DNA of 64,000 nucleotides, from the NCBI GenBank assembly GCA_039969155.1, contig JBDVOJ010000090.1, forward strand, positions 83,153 to 147,152, given 5' to 3'. Every line of letters starts with the position of its first letter. Position 1 is the stretch's first letter. A program made the translations under genes and the position numbers. Source of the stretch: GCA-002733465 sp039969155 (GTDB taxonomy: Bacteria > Pseudomonadota > Gammaproteobacteria > Enterobacterales > Kangiellaceae). The notes under the pieces were generated by a model that was not told where the DNA came from, made no database searches, and saw only the letters and a list, made by a program, of their open reading frames with translations. Of the stretch, positions 1-8,867 are shown one piece after another.

Positions 1-674
1 GGCTGTTCATTGCTGTCCTGTGCGAAACCTATAATGGCAAATAATGTCATCGCCAATATAATACTTGGTCCGGTAGTCCAAGCCATGTGCCTTATATGGC
101 TAAATAAATCGGTTCCTGCGACTGCTGGCGCGAGGTTAGTTGTATCGGAAAGTGGAGACATTTTGTCACCGAAATAAGCGCCAGAAATAATCGCTCCGGC
201 GGTAATAGCCAGCGACATTTCCAACCCCGCTGCTATTCCGATCAAAGCGACACCTACTGTGCCTGCTGTGGTCCACGAGCTACCGATACTGATTGAGACC
301 ATGGCACAAATTAAGCATGCAGCGACATAAAAAATACTTGGGTCTAAAATTTGAAGTCCAAAATAGATCATCGTAGGCACAGTTCCAGAAACTATCCATG
401 TGCCTATTAACGCTCCAACCATCATTAGAATCATGATTGCACCGTAAGCGGTCGCGATCCCTTTCGAAATACCCGTTTCAATTTCCTTCCAAGAATAACC
501 GTTCTTAAAGCCGATTAATGTTGCAATTGCGGCCCCTAGGATCAACGCAATTTGATTAGCACCATAAGAGGAGTCGGAACCATAAAAAACCACCGAAGTG
601 GCCAACATTACAATAAGACTTAAGATAGGTATCAGTGCGTCAACCAGACTTGGGTCACGTTTATCAGAACTCAT
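1..674 (-). CDS. Na+/H+ antiporter, NhaC family (partial, C-terminus cut)
   Basis: This frame reads from an ATG at 674 to the window edge without a stop, giving about 224 residues of a multi-spanning membrane protein. It contains the stretch GDKMSPLSDTTNLAP, which is characteristic of the NhaC antiporter family, preceded by a GSSWTTAGTVG segment typical of the same family. Such proteins exchange cytoplasmic Na+ for H+ across the inner membrane. The C-terminal half lies outside the window, so integrity cannot be judged. It lies 61 bp after the amidohydrolase pair on the same strand and may be co-transcribed with it. Family assignment is firm; ion preference is inferred. Confidence 0.88.
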   Translation of the reverse strand, partial: MSSDKRDPSLVDALIPILSLIVMLATSVVFYGSDSSYGANQIALILGAAIATLIGFKNGYSWKEIETGISKGIATAYGAIMILMMVGALIGTWIVSGTVPTMIYFGLQILDPSIFYVAACLICAMVSISIGSSWTTAGTVGVALIGIAAGLEMSLAITAGAIISGAYFGDKMSPLSDTTNLAPAVAGTDLFSHIRHMAWTTGPSIILAMTLFAIIGFAQDSNEQ

Positions 675-735
675 AGATATGATTTTTCCTATTATTTATA
701 TTTTATTTATTGTTGTAGTTAGATGAGATATTGGA

Positions 736-2043
736 TTACTTTTTATAAGCTTTATTTTGAATATCTCGTAAATCCCAAAATCGGTCTCGAAGCCTTGTCG
801 CTCTTGAAGTCATAAGCTGATCATGCCCCTTAATAAAAACTCTTTCTGCATTGCTCGTTATTTCTAAAGGGTCACCATCCCATATAACTAAATCGGCATG
901 CATTCCCAGTTCAATCTTACCATAGCTTTCAATTCCAAAGACTTCTGCGACGTTAATGCTCATTGCTTTAATCGCTTCTTCTAAACTCACTCCATAAGCT
1001 ACCGCGTTTCCAGCTGATTGTCGAACCAAGTACGCATTATGGCTAGAGCGGTTGGTAAAGAGTAACTTCACACCCGCTTTTAGCAGAATAGCAGCCCCTT
1101 CGAGCTTTACTCCTAAGGATTCAAAAGCGCTGGGAACATTATCAAGCGGGTCTAAAATAACCGGTATCTCCGCTAACGCCAATTCTCGCGCCAGCATCCA
1201 AGCTTCCGCACCACCATTAATCACCAATTTGAGTTTGAATTCCTTTGAAATATCTATGAGTGTCTTAATATCGCTGCTTCGATTAGCAAAAACAACCAGA
1301 GGGTTTTTTCTTTCTAACACTGGCGCAAGGGCATCTAAGTCTTGCAAACTCATTGAAAATTGATGGGGCTTTCCTGGAGTAAACTGGCGTCGGTTATTTC
1401 GAAGAAAATCTGCCTCCGAAAGCGCCTGATGTAACACTAAATAGGCGGAAGCTCGAGAGCCGCCTGCTAATTCCGCTCCTTCGGAGCCGTAACGAACAAA
1501 TTGCGCCAGATTGCTTTTAATGTACTCCTCGCTTTTGGCCATCAAAACGATAGCAGCTCCGCTACCCTGAAAAATATGCTCGCCTTGTGACGGCGCTACA
1601 ATCGCGCGAGTAAGCCCGTTCATCTTATTATGTGGGATAAGTGTTGAGTTTAAGTTAAGGGCCGGTGCGATGTTAAAAGAAGCTGAGTGCGCTTTATTTT
1701 TGGTTTGATAATCAACGGTCGCTTCGGCCGCACTAATCTCTTCGAGGCCAATTTGAGTCCAAGCATTAATCAAACCAGGTGTAATAAACTTTCCAGTCGC
1801 ATCAATGACTTCGTAGCTCGGTCTAGATTTTAACTGACGACCAACTTCCATAATGAAACCATCACTGATTAATACGTCGGTATTATTTAATACGCCTTTC
1901 TGACCAGAGGTATAAACAGTCGCATTACGAATCAAGTAGTCTTTTGCAGTCACCGAAGAAGTTAAGATCGCTACTAACGCTAGGCCAATGTAATGATAAA
2001 AAAGTTTATATTTTGCTCGACCTAAACTCAATAATGATTTCAT
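736..2043 (-). CDS. Secreted amidohydrolase-like protein without metal ligands (probable pseudoenzyme)
   Basis: The 435-residue protein has an N-terminal hydrophobic segment ending in VTAKD, consistent with export. It has the amidohydrolase fold signature at its ends: GKFITPGLINAW near residue 85 and GMHADLVIWDGDP near the C-terminus. The catalytic positions are altered. Where active imidazolonepropionase-like enzymes have HxH, this protein has AWTQ. Later positions that normally carry His or Asp read VFANRSSD, VINGGAEAW and LLFTNRSSHNA. I infer that it does not bind the usual metals. Its ATG overlaps the stop of the upstream amidohydrolase by four bases, suggesting translational coupling and perhaps a heteromeric complex with that intact partner. 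Confidence 0.85.
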   Translation of the reverse strand: MKSLLSLGRAKYKLFYHYIGLALVAILTSSVTAKDYLIRNATVYTSGQKGVLNNTDVLISDGFIMEVGRQLKSRPSYEVIDATGKFITPGLINAWTQIGLEEISAAEATVDYQTKNKAHSASFNIAPALNLNSTLIPHNKMNGLTRAIVAPSQGEHIFQGSGAAIVLMAKSEEYIKSNLAQFVRYGSEGAELAGGSRASAYLVLHQALSEADFLRNNRRQFTPGKPHQFSMSLQDLDALAPVLERKNPLVVFANRSSDIKTLIDISKEFKLKLVINGGAEAWMLARELALAEIPVILDPLDNVPSAFESLGVKLEGAAILLKAGVKLLFTNRSSHNAYLVRQSAGNAVAYGVSLEEAIKAMSINVAEVFGIESYGKIELGMHADLVIWDGDPLEITSNAERVFIKGHDQLMTSRATRLRDRFWDLRDIQNKAYKK

Positions 2044-3464
2044 CTTAAACGTCCCTCAGCGGGGTCGAGAATTCCAAGCTCAAAATCGCTAGTTGGTTGT
2101 TTCTTTTGATCTTCACGGTCATAGACTAACCGTCCATCAATGAAAACCTTGTTAGTTTTTGCGTAAACACTAAATGGATTTTCTGACCAAATTACAATGT
2201 CAGCCATTTTGTTTTCTTCAATAGTCCCCGTTTGATCGTCGATTCCAATTGCTTTGGCAGCATTCGAAGTAATCCAACTGATAACCTCTTTTGGTTTTAG
2301 ATCCAGCCCACTTTTATTTCCTGCGGCCATCGCTTTGGCTGCTTCTTGATTTAAGTGTTGAATGCCAATTTCTGAATCGGAATGAATGATTGCACAAGCA
2401 CTTGCCTTCTCCAGCATCGCAGCGTTTTCTCTAACATGATCAAATGCTTCATGTTTAAATCCCCACCAATCAGCCCACACCGCTGAGCAGATGTTTTGTT
2501 CTGCCAAAATATCAGCGACTTTATACGCCTCGACCGCATGATGAAACGCAGAGATTTGGTAACCAAATTCTTTTGCTACCTCAATCATGACAAGCATCTC
2601 TTCCGCTCTGTAGCAATGGTTGTGCACCAAAATATTCCCGCGCAACACCTCAGCCAGGGTATCTAATTGAATATCTCTTTCTGGCTTTTGAATTTCATCA
2701 CCGGCTTCAACAGCTAGGTAATACTCATCCCACTCTTGCCGATAATCAGAAGCCTTTACCCAAGCATTTCGATACCCAGCGACATTTCCCATTCGAGTCG
2801 AAGGAGCAGTACCGTTCGCCCCATAAACCCGCTTAGGGTTTTCTCCACAAGCCATTTTTAGAGACTGAGGTGCATTTGGAAATTTCATGTCGTAAACTGA
2901 ACGAGCATAGACATTTTTTAGAGTGACGCCGCGACCACCGAATAGATTGGCTGACCCAGGCAACACCTGAAAAGTGGTAACACCACCCGCTAAGGCTAGC
3001 GGCATTCCTGGATCTTGAGTCCAAACAGAATGCTCCGCCCAAACTTCAGCGGTATTGGGAGAACTCATTTCATTGCCATCTTCCGAGCTTTCAATATGAG
3101 GTGAAGAATACACGCCGAGGTGAGAATGGACGTCAATTAATCCCGGAGTTACCCACTGCCCATCAGCGTCGTAGCGCGTTACTGCAGGAGGCACATAAAA
3201 ATTCTTACCGATTAGTTTTATCCGCCCTTTCTCAACCAATATGGAAGTGTCATCGAATCGCTTACCTGTCCCAGTAAGAATCGTTGCATGCTCTATGACA
3301 AAAGGAGGTTCGTCTTCGTTAAGCTGGTACTTAGAAGAATAGGCAGTCGAAGGATCAGAATTAGACTTTTCAATTTGTTGGTCTTGTTGTTGACAACCAA
3401 CAATAAAAAAACTCGAAAGAAAACTACAAAAATAAACTAATTGTTTTAACGAAACCACCTTCAT
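2040..3464 (-). CDS. Lipoprotein amidohydrolase (imidazolonepropionase-like)
   Basis: I place the start at the ATG at 3464, because it gives a clean lipoprotein signal with lipobox FIVGC. A GTG nine codons upstream (3491) would bury it. The mature protein has the metal-binding motif GLIDVHSHLG, then LVHNHC, AFHHAVEA and IIHSDSE, matching the successive His/Asp ligands of metal-dependent amidohydrolases. Substrate is unknown; relatives include prolidase-like and imidazolonepropionase-like hydrolases acting on small cyclic amides or dipeptides. It is probably anchored to the periplasmic side of a membrane. It is the first gene of a two-gene overlap with the ligand-free paralogue downstream. About 474 residues. 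Confidence 0.88.
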   Translation of the reverse strand: MKVVSLKQLVYFCSFLSSFFIVGCQQQDQQIEKSNSDPSTAYSSKYQLNEDEPPFVIEHATILTGTGKRFDDTSILVEKGRIKLIGKNFYVPPAVTRYDADGQWVTPGLIDVHSHLGVYSSPHIESSEDGNEMSSPNTAEVWAEHSVWTQDPGMPLALAGGVTTFQVLPGSANLFGGRGVTLKNVYARSVYDMKFPNAPQSLKMACGENPKRVYGANGTAPSTRMGNVAGYRNAWVKASDYRQEWDEYYLAVEAGDEIQKPERDIQLDTLAEVLRGNILVHNHCYRAEEMLVMIEVAKEFGYQISAFHHAVEAYKVADILAEQNICSAVWADWWGFKHEAFDHVRENAAMLEKASACAIIHSDSEIGIQHLNQEAAKAMAAGNKSGLDLKPKEVISWITSNAAKAIGIDDQTGTIEENKMADIVIWSENPFSVYAKTNKVFIDGRLVYDREDQKKQPTSDFELGILDPAEGRLR

Positions 3465-3581
3465 CTGATCCGTCTCATTAAATAATTCCACCCATTCACA
3501 AGCTTTATGAAATACCGCTGGCTAGTTTGCCAGCAGTACCTATGATCTTCAATTAATTCGGTTGGCTGTCGATAACGATGG

Positions 3582-4976
3582 CTAGCCAAAAATCATGTTG
3601 AGAATTCTGATCCCTAAAAAGTTATCTAACACTGTAATTATGAATATTGTGCCTAGTAGCAACGGACAAATATAACCAATCGCAAAGTCCACATATTTTT
3701 GTAAGAAACTGCCTGTGATTTCCTCATCACCGTTGGCCATTTCTAAGTTGAAGTTTTCTTTCTTCCAAACATAGGCTGTGAAAACCGAAATCATGAAACC
3801 ACCTAGCGGCAAGAAAGTGTCACTGGCGATTAGCGCCACAAAATCCATAAACCCTTTATCACCCGCTCCTTTCAAGGTAATAAAATTAGTCAAAGAGTCG
3901 ACAGCACCGGCAGACAACATGGATGGGATCCCGACTAAGAAGATAATGATTGCGACAATCCAAGTGGCTTTGCTTCGCTTAATTTTTTGCTCGTCCACCA
4001 TATAAGCGGTAGGCACTTCGAGTAAAGAAATTGTCGAAGTAAAGGCTGCGAAAGATAAAAGTAAGAAAAACAATCCTCCAACCAATACGCCAAATACCGC
4101 GCCTAGTGATTCGAAAATACCGGGTAATGTTACAAAAATAAGCCCTGGTCCACCGTCAGTTTGGATTCCTTGAGAAAAGACAAATGGGAAAATCATAAAT
4201 CCTGCCAATGTTGCAACTCCAACATCCATCAGCGTGATCGAAGCGGCGGAACTTACAATATTATCATTCTTAGAAACGTAGCTACCGTAGGTAATCAACG
4301 CGCCCATTCCAAGTGATAAACTAAAGAATGCCTGGCCTAAAGCGGAGTAAACGACCGTTCCGGTAATTTGACTAAAATCAGGTACCAAATAAAAACGGAT
4401 GCCATCCATTGCATTAGGAAGAGTTAAGGCGTAAATAATCAACGCAATAATCATGATGAACAAAGTAGGCATTAGGATTTTTGCTGCCTTCTCAATTCCA
4501 CCTGAAACACCACGAGAAACCACAAAAGCAGTTCCCGCCATAAAGATCACACTGTAAGCACCAACCGTTATCCAGTCAGCAGTAAACTCCCCAAATCGTT
4601 GGCCAATATCAAAATGTCCCATGACAATCTCAACAAAGTACCCAAATGCCCACGCAGCCACAACGTTATAAAACGAGAGGATTAATACCCCACTGGCAAG
4701 TCCCAAATAACCAACAATTGCCCAATTTTTGTAGCCTAAAGACTTGAACGCACCTACCGGATTAAGTTGAGTTTTCCTTCCAATAGCAATTTCCGCCACC
4801 ATCACCGGAAAACAAAGCACAAAACAAAACACAAGGTACATCACAACAAATGCCGCACCGCCGCCTTGGCCTACTTCAAAAGGGAATTTCCAGATGTTAC
4901 CTAAACCAACCGCCGAACCAGCAGCTGCAAGAATGAAACCCAATCGGGAGCTAAATCCACCACGTTGAACAGACAT
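3582..4976 (-). CDS. Neurotransmitter:sodium symporter (NSS) family transporter
   Basis: The 464-residue membrane protein begins with GGFSSRLGFILAAAGSAVGLGNIWKFPFE, the conserved TM1 region of SNF/NSS transporters (LeuT fold) whose unwound segment binds Na+ and the amino acid. The length and roughly eleven to twelve hydrophobic segments fit bacterial NSS proteins. It should import an amino acid or related amine with Na+ across the inner membrane. It lies upstream of the amidohydrolase pair on the same strand with a gap of about 120 bp, so a shared role in taking up products of those hydrolases is possible but only inferred from position. Confidence 0.93.
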   Translation of the reverse strand: MSVQRGGFSSRLGFILAAAGSAVGLGNIWKFPFEVGQGGGAAFVVMYLVFCFVLCFPVMVAEIAIGRKTQLNPVGAFKSLGYKNWAIVGYLGLASGVLILSFYNVVAAWAFGYFVEIVMGHFDIGQRFGEFTADWITVGAYSVIFMAGTAFVVSRGVSGGIEKAAKILMPTLFIMIIALIIYALTLPNAMDGIRFYLVPDFSQITGTVVYSALGQAFFSLSLGMGALITYGSYVSKNDNIVSSAASITLMDVGVATLAGFMIFPFVFSQGIQTDGGPGLIFVTLPGIFESLGAVFGVLVGGLFFLLLSFAAFTSTISLLEVPTAYMVDEQKIKRSKATWIVAIIIFLVGIPSMLSAGAVDSLTNFITLKGAGDKGFMDFVALIASDTFLPLGGFMISVFTAYVWKKENFNLEMANGDEEITGSFLQKYVDFAIGYICPLLLGTIFIITVLDNFLGIRILNMIFG

Positions 4977-5191
4977 AATATTCCTTCTAATTTTTATTCT
5001 GAATGAAAGGCTAAAATTTTAACGCTCAATAAAACCATAAACTACCTAGCTTCTACAAGTATTGCTATGACATTTTTACTTGAATTCAATAGTTCAGTGA
5101 ACTGTGAGCCGATTTTTGACCGAATCTGCTGGCGATTGCTTAATTATTGACCATTTAGTTTTGATCGGCTGCAAAATTCAGCTACATCATT

Positions 5192-6265
5192 TTACAGGAA
5201 GTCAGTTAGCGCAACTCCAAAACCGATCCTTTCTATATGGTGGTTGTAGTCGATTAAACTTTCACCATAACCATTAAAATATTGAAGGTGCCCCTTAAAG
5301 CGCTTACCCAGCGGAAAAGTCCAATCAAGCTGCAATGCACCTTTGTTATCTGAACGAAGGTTGTTGCGAAACATCAAGCTAAAGTTCTGCTCTTCCCAGC
5401 TATAAATGGTAGACATCTCAAAATGCCCCATGTATTTCTCAATATCGGGATTATCATCGCCTTCAGCTTGATTGGGATCCTCTTTTTCTTCTTCTGGTAA
5501 TCGATACCAGGGTTTAAACGAGACAACCCAATTATCTTTTTCAAAAATGAAGTTAGCATAAACTCGGTTCCAACTGCGCGAAAATCGCTGTGTTCGGCCA
5601 TTTGATTGATGTTCTACCCCAAACATAAACCCTTTATTAGTCCACTCGCCAATTTTGGTTTCGTTCTCAATCGCATAAAAAATCTCTGGTTGATAGTTTG
5701 TTTCTCTAAAAGGTGACGAAAGCTCAGAGTTATATAGCTGCCAATAAGATTGTAGGGTAAACCCAAAAAAGAGACGATCTTGGTCATCAAATACTTGCGA
5801 AAAAAGCGGGGCTTTAAAACTCAATTGAAACTTAGCTTCCGCATTATCGAGCTTCTGATTCGTTAGAACTTGTTCAAATGGCGTTGAATTTTGTTCCTTA
5901 ACATAAGTAACTGGAAGCATGTAATTACGCTTGTGGGAAGTGATTACTGCTGGGTTATCAATAGTTTCAAGCTCGTTTTTAATTCTTTGATCGATTCGGG
6001 AGATAGGCTTTTTAGTCGACTTAGCCGCTTCGGGTTGCTTAACATCAGAGCCTAACTTAGCTGAAGGCTTAGCATTGTTATCATTGCAGCGGTTCTTAAT
6101 TTGCTCTGCAGTATCCTCTTTGCTTGCTTCGGAAAGCGCTTTCAACCAACATTCGTTTTTGTCTTGAGACAACTCTTGAGCTTTCAGAGAGTGAACTGAT
6201 AGATAAATTAATGCTAATAATATTGCTGCTTGAGATTTATTTGTTCTATTTATTGTACTTTTCAT
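5192..6265 (-). CDS. pldA: Outer-membrane phospholipase A (OMPLA)
   Basis: The protein has a signal peptide (cleavage probably near LKAQ, residue 30), then a polar linker of about 80 residues and a beta-barrel domain. The catalytic signature reads EHQSNGR: His at about 219, Ser at about 221 and Asn at about 233 keep the same spacing as H142, S144 and N156 of E. coli OMPLA. The enzyme hydrolyses acyl chains from phospholipids that reach the outer leaflet of the outer membrane and needs Ca2+ and dimerisation. At 357 residues it is longer than the E. coli protein because of the N-terminal linker. Single gene, ATG start. Confidence 0.93.
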   Translation of the reverse strand: MKSTINRTNKSQAAILLALIYLSVHSLKAQELSQDKNECWLKALSEASKEDTAEQIKNRCNDNNAKPSAKLGSDVKQPEAAKSTKKPISRIDQRIKNELETIDNPAVITSHKRNYMLPVTYVKEQNSTPFEQVLTNQKLDNAEAKFQLSFKAPLFSQVFDDQDRLFFGFTLQSYWQLYNSELSSPFRETNYQPEIFYAIENETKIGEWTNKGFMFGVEHQSNGRTQRFSRSWNRVYANFIFEKDNWVVSFKPWYRLPEEEKEDPNQAEGDDNPDIEKYMGHFEMSTIYSWEEQNFSLMFRNNLRSDNKGALQLDWTFPLGKRFKGHLQYFNGYGESLIDYNHHIERIGFGVALTDFL

Positions 6266-6330
6266 CGATACTCAATTATATTTAACGTGTTAGTGTTTAC
6301 TAAATGGGAATTTCCTAAGGAGTTGTAACT

Positions 6331-6717
6331 ATGTCAGTACAGCAGATCCCCACTATCCTGAAGTCAATGCAGCCTCAATTTGACAAAAAAAATGCGATTA
6401 AAATCACTAATTCGCAATATACCATGATGAAAGAAGTCATTCAGGAATATTGTAAGTCTCACGACGCGCCGCGTCTTTATGGAATCCTTGGACGGATCAG
6501 TCGTAGAATGAAACAGACTAACAATCCTCACCTGTGGGCAACAGAGTATGAATACTTTGCTAATAGTATGATGGAATCTTTGAAGGAAAATGATTGTTGT
6601 AGACTCGATGATACCCTTGAGAACATCAACGAAATTTTCCTTAGAAATAACAAAATCTCTGAGCCTGGTAACAACCGATTTGATGATAAGTCTCAGATCA
6701 TGAGCATTTTCGGCTAA
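6331..6717 (+). CDS. Conserved-looking protein of unknown function (128 aa)
   Basis: A convincing Shine-Dalgarno (AAGGAG) lies about eight bases before the ATG. The product is small, soluble and mixed-charge, without a signal peptide or membrane segment. It looks largely alpha-helical and contains a basic patch (GRISRRMKQ) and a Cys pair (NDCCRLDD). I do not recognise the family. It is divergent from pldA, with 65 bp between the two starts, so the two promoters share that short region. A possible hairpin terminator follows at 6751-6791, so it is probably monocistronic. Confidence 0.7.
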   Translation: MSVQQIPTILKSMQPQFDKKNAIKITNSQYTMMKEVIQEYCKSHDAPRLYGILGRISRRMKQTNNPHLWATEYEYFANSMMESLKENDCCRLDDTLENINEIFLRNNKISEPGNNRFDDKSQIMSIFG

Positions 6718-6750
6718 TAAAGCGCCGAAAAATATTTGCTCGCTTCACAG

Positions 6751-6791
6751 CGCTTTAGCTTTTTGCTAATCAAAGCGCAGGTGCTTTTTTG
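6751..6791 (+). terminator. Possible intrinsic terminator after the 128-aa gene
   Basis: GCGCTTTAGC and GCTAATCAAAGCGC can pair, with a three-base bulge, around a short T loop. A run of six T lies eight bases beyond the stem. The spacing to the T run is longer than ideal. Confidence 0.45.
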
Positions 6792-6874
6792 ACCTTTCTC
6801 TTCCAATATATTATCTACTGATGATTTGATATAATCACCCACCGTTTTTTGTCTTCAATTTTGGAAATCTAACT

Positions 6875-7636
6875 ATGTCATTTGAAAATACTTGTGCTGT
6901 CGTCAGCGGCGGAGCCTCGGGTCTTGGATTAGCTGTAGTCAACCGTATTCTCGCCCAAGGCGGAAAAGTTGCCGTACTCGATATTAATGAGTCTCAGGGC
7001 AATCAACTAGCAGCAGCTCATCCCGATCAAGTGCTATTCGTGAAAACAGATATTAGCAATGAGCAACAAGTCGACAGCGCGGTAGACATTGCCGCCGAAA
7101 AATTTGGAAAGGTTAATCTAGCAGTGGGCTGTGCTGGGGTGCTTGGCGCAGGAAAAATAGTCAGCAAAAAAGGTCCAATGCCACTTGAGTACTTTCAAAA
7201 AGTGGTCAATATTAATTTAATAGGTTCTTTCCTACTGACGCGCGCAGCAGCCAGACATATGCAGACCAACCAACCCAACGACAACCAAGAGCGCGGCGTC
7301 ATTATCCATACCGCATCAATCGCCGCCTACGAAGGACAGTTAGGCCAAGTTGCCTATTCCGCAACTAAGTCCGCTATTGTAGGGATGATGTTACCGCTAG
7401 CGAGAGAATTCGCTCGTTCTGGTATTCGATGTATGGCAATTGCTCCTGGCATTTTTGAAACGCCGATGATGGCCAATGTACCGGAGGACATCAGAGACTC
7501 GTTAGCCCAAGGGATCCCCTTCCCATCACGTTTTGGTACAGCGGACGAATTTGCTCAAATGGTTGAGCATATTAACCAAAATCAGATGCTAAATGGTTCG
7601 GTTATTCGGTTAGACGGTGCCGCTAGATTGCAGTAA
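6875..7636 (+). CDS. Short-chain dehydrogenase/reductase (3-hydroxyacyl-CoA dehydrogenase type-2-like)
   Basis: The 253-residue protein is a classical SDR. It has the nucleotide-binding motif SGGASGLG near residue 11, an acidic residue after the second strand (VLDINES) that favours NAD over NADP, and the catalytic Ser (IHTASIAAYEG), Tyr and Lys (YSATK). The sequence pattern (GQLGQVAYSATKSAIVGM, IAPGIFETPMM, FPSRFGTADEFA) is that of HSD17B10/FadB2-type 3-hydroxyacyl-CoA dehydrogenases, which oxidise 3-hydroxyacyl-CoA in fatty acid or branched-chain degradation. It acts in the cytoplasm as a tetramer. It is convergent with dinB. Confidence 0.88.
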   Translation: MSFENTCAVVSGGASGLGLAVVNRILAQGGKVAVLDINESQGNQLAAAHPDQVLFVKTDISNEQQVDSAVDIAAEKFGKVNLAVGCAGVLGAGKIVSKKGPMPLEYFQKVVNINLIGSFLLTRAAARHMQTNQPNDNQERGVIIHTASIAAYEGQLGQVAYSATKSAIVGMMLPLAREFARSGIRCMAIAPGIFETPMMANVPEDIRDSLAQGIPFPSRFGTADEFAQMVEHINQNQMLNGSVIRLDGAARLQ

Positions 7637-7658
7637 ACACGTCACACGATTTTGGATT

Positions 7659-7685
7659 TCACTCGATTTACTCTAAGTCGAGTGA
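7659..7685. terminator. Candidate bidirectional hairpin between the SDR gene and dinB
   Basis: TCACTCGA and TCGAGTGA form an eight-base perfect stem with an 11-base loop, exactly between the convergent stops. The tracts that follow are A/T-rich but short, so termination strength is uncertain. Confidence 0.45.
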
Positions 7686-8744
7686 TTAAAATGGAATGGC
7701 TAATTGTTTCAAACTGCCTGACTTAGATGGCTCGGGAAACTTAACGCCTATACCCAGCAACCTTATGGGCTCTGGGTATTGTTTGCGTAATCGTTTAAGT
7801 AATGCTGAAAGTAACTTTACATCCAGGCCAATTGAAATCGACTCAGCTGTATGTAATGTAAAATTGGCTTGTTTCACTTTCACATAAACCTTGCGGATAT
7901 CTTTAGAGTCGCCGACCGATTGTAATCGTCGAGACAGCGATGAAACAAGCCTCATTAACTCTGTTTCGCACTCCTCCCACTCGACAATATCTTGCTCAAA
8001 TGTATTCTCGACACTGACGGATTTGCGCGCAGAATCAGCACTCACGGAACGCTCATCAATCCCACGGCAGAGATCAAAAAGGTATTTCCCATGCTTACCA
8101 AAACGTTTAACTAACACCGCAAGTTCCACATTTCTTAACTCTTTGCAGGTCATGATATCCATCGATTCGAGCTTGGAGGCCATTACTTTACCAACCCCGT
8201 GTAGTTTTTTGACGGGTAGCTTGTCTAAGAATGCTAACTCCTCTCCAGGAGCTACCACTTTTATTCCGTTAGGTTTATTCCAATCACTGGCAATTTTTGC
8301 TAAAAATTTACTGGTGGACACACCTGCAGATGCGGTTAATTGGGTGGTTTGGAAAATCTTGCTACAAATTTCTTGTGCGATCCACGTGGCACTGCCGTGA
8401 CATTGAAGCGACTCACTGGTGTCTAAATAAGCTTCATCCAAAGAAAGCGGCTCCACTAACTCTGTGTACTCTTTGAATATCTTTCGAATCTTGGCGGATT
8501 CTTCTTTATATTTCGCCATATTAGGCCGCACAATCATCAAGTGGGGACAAAGTTGCTTTGCATAGCCAGAAGGCATTGCCGAGTGTACGCCAAATTTACG
8601 CGCTTCATAATTGGCAGTTGCAATGACTCCACGGTTTTCGGCGCGACCACCAACTGCAACCGCGGCACCGGCCAAATGCGGATCATCGCGTTGTTCAATT
8701 GCGGCATAAAAACAATCCATGTCGACATGAATAATTTTTCTCAT
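7686..8744 (-). CDS. dinB: DNA polymerase IV (Y-family)
   Basis: The 352-residue protein starts MRKIIHVDMDCFYAAIEQRD, the first catalytic block of Y-family polymerases (metal-binding Asp at residue 8). It carries the second catalytic block SLDEAYLD near residue 103. Helix-hairpin-helix and little-finger regions follow, and the length is that of DinB (about 350). The enzyme performs error-prone translesion synthesis in the cytoplasm. The C-terminus ends LKQLAIPF, resembling the QLxLF-type beta-clamp-binding peptide expected in this family. I did not identify a LexA box in the upstream region by eye. Confidence 0.96.
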   Translation of the reverse strand: MRKIIHVDMDCFYAAIEQRDDPHLAGAAVAVGGRAENRGVIATANYEARKFGVHSAMPSGYAKQLCPHLMIVRPNMAKYKEESAKIRKIFKEYTELVEPLSLDEAYLDTSESLQCHGSATWIAQEICSKIFQTTQLTASAGVSTSKFLAKIASDWNKPNGIKVVAPGEELAFLDKLPVKKLHGVGKVMASKLESMDIMTCKELRNVELAVLVKRFGKHGKYLFDLCRGIDERSVSADSARKSVSVENTFEQDIVEWEECETELMRLVSSLSRRLQSVGDSKDIRKVYVKVKQANFTLHTAESISIGLDVKLLSALLKRLRKQYPEPIRLLGIGVKFPEPSKSGSLKQLAIPF

Positions 8745-8867
8745 TTACAAAAGGATCGTCCAGAAAATAACACTACCTATACAAGTAGTTATATCTTATC
8801 ATGCGAAACTGGTTAGGCACAGTGATTTTAAGCTAATTGCTAGTTGTAGTGTGGAAGAACGAAGCGG

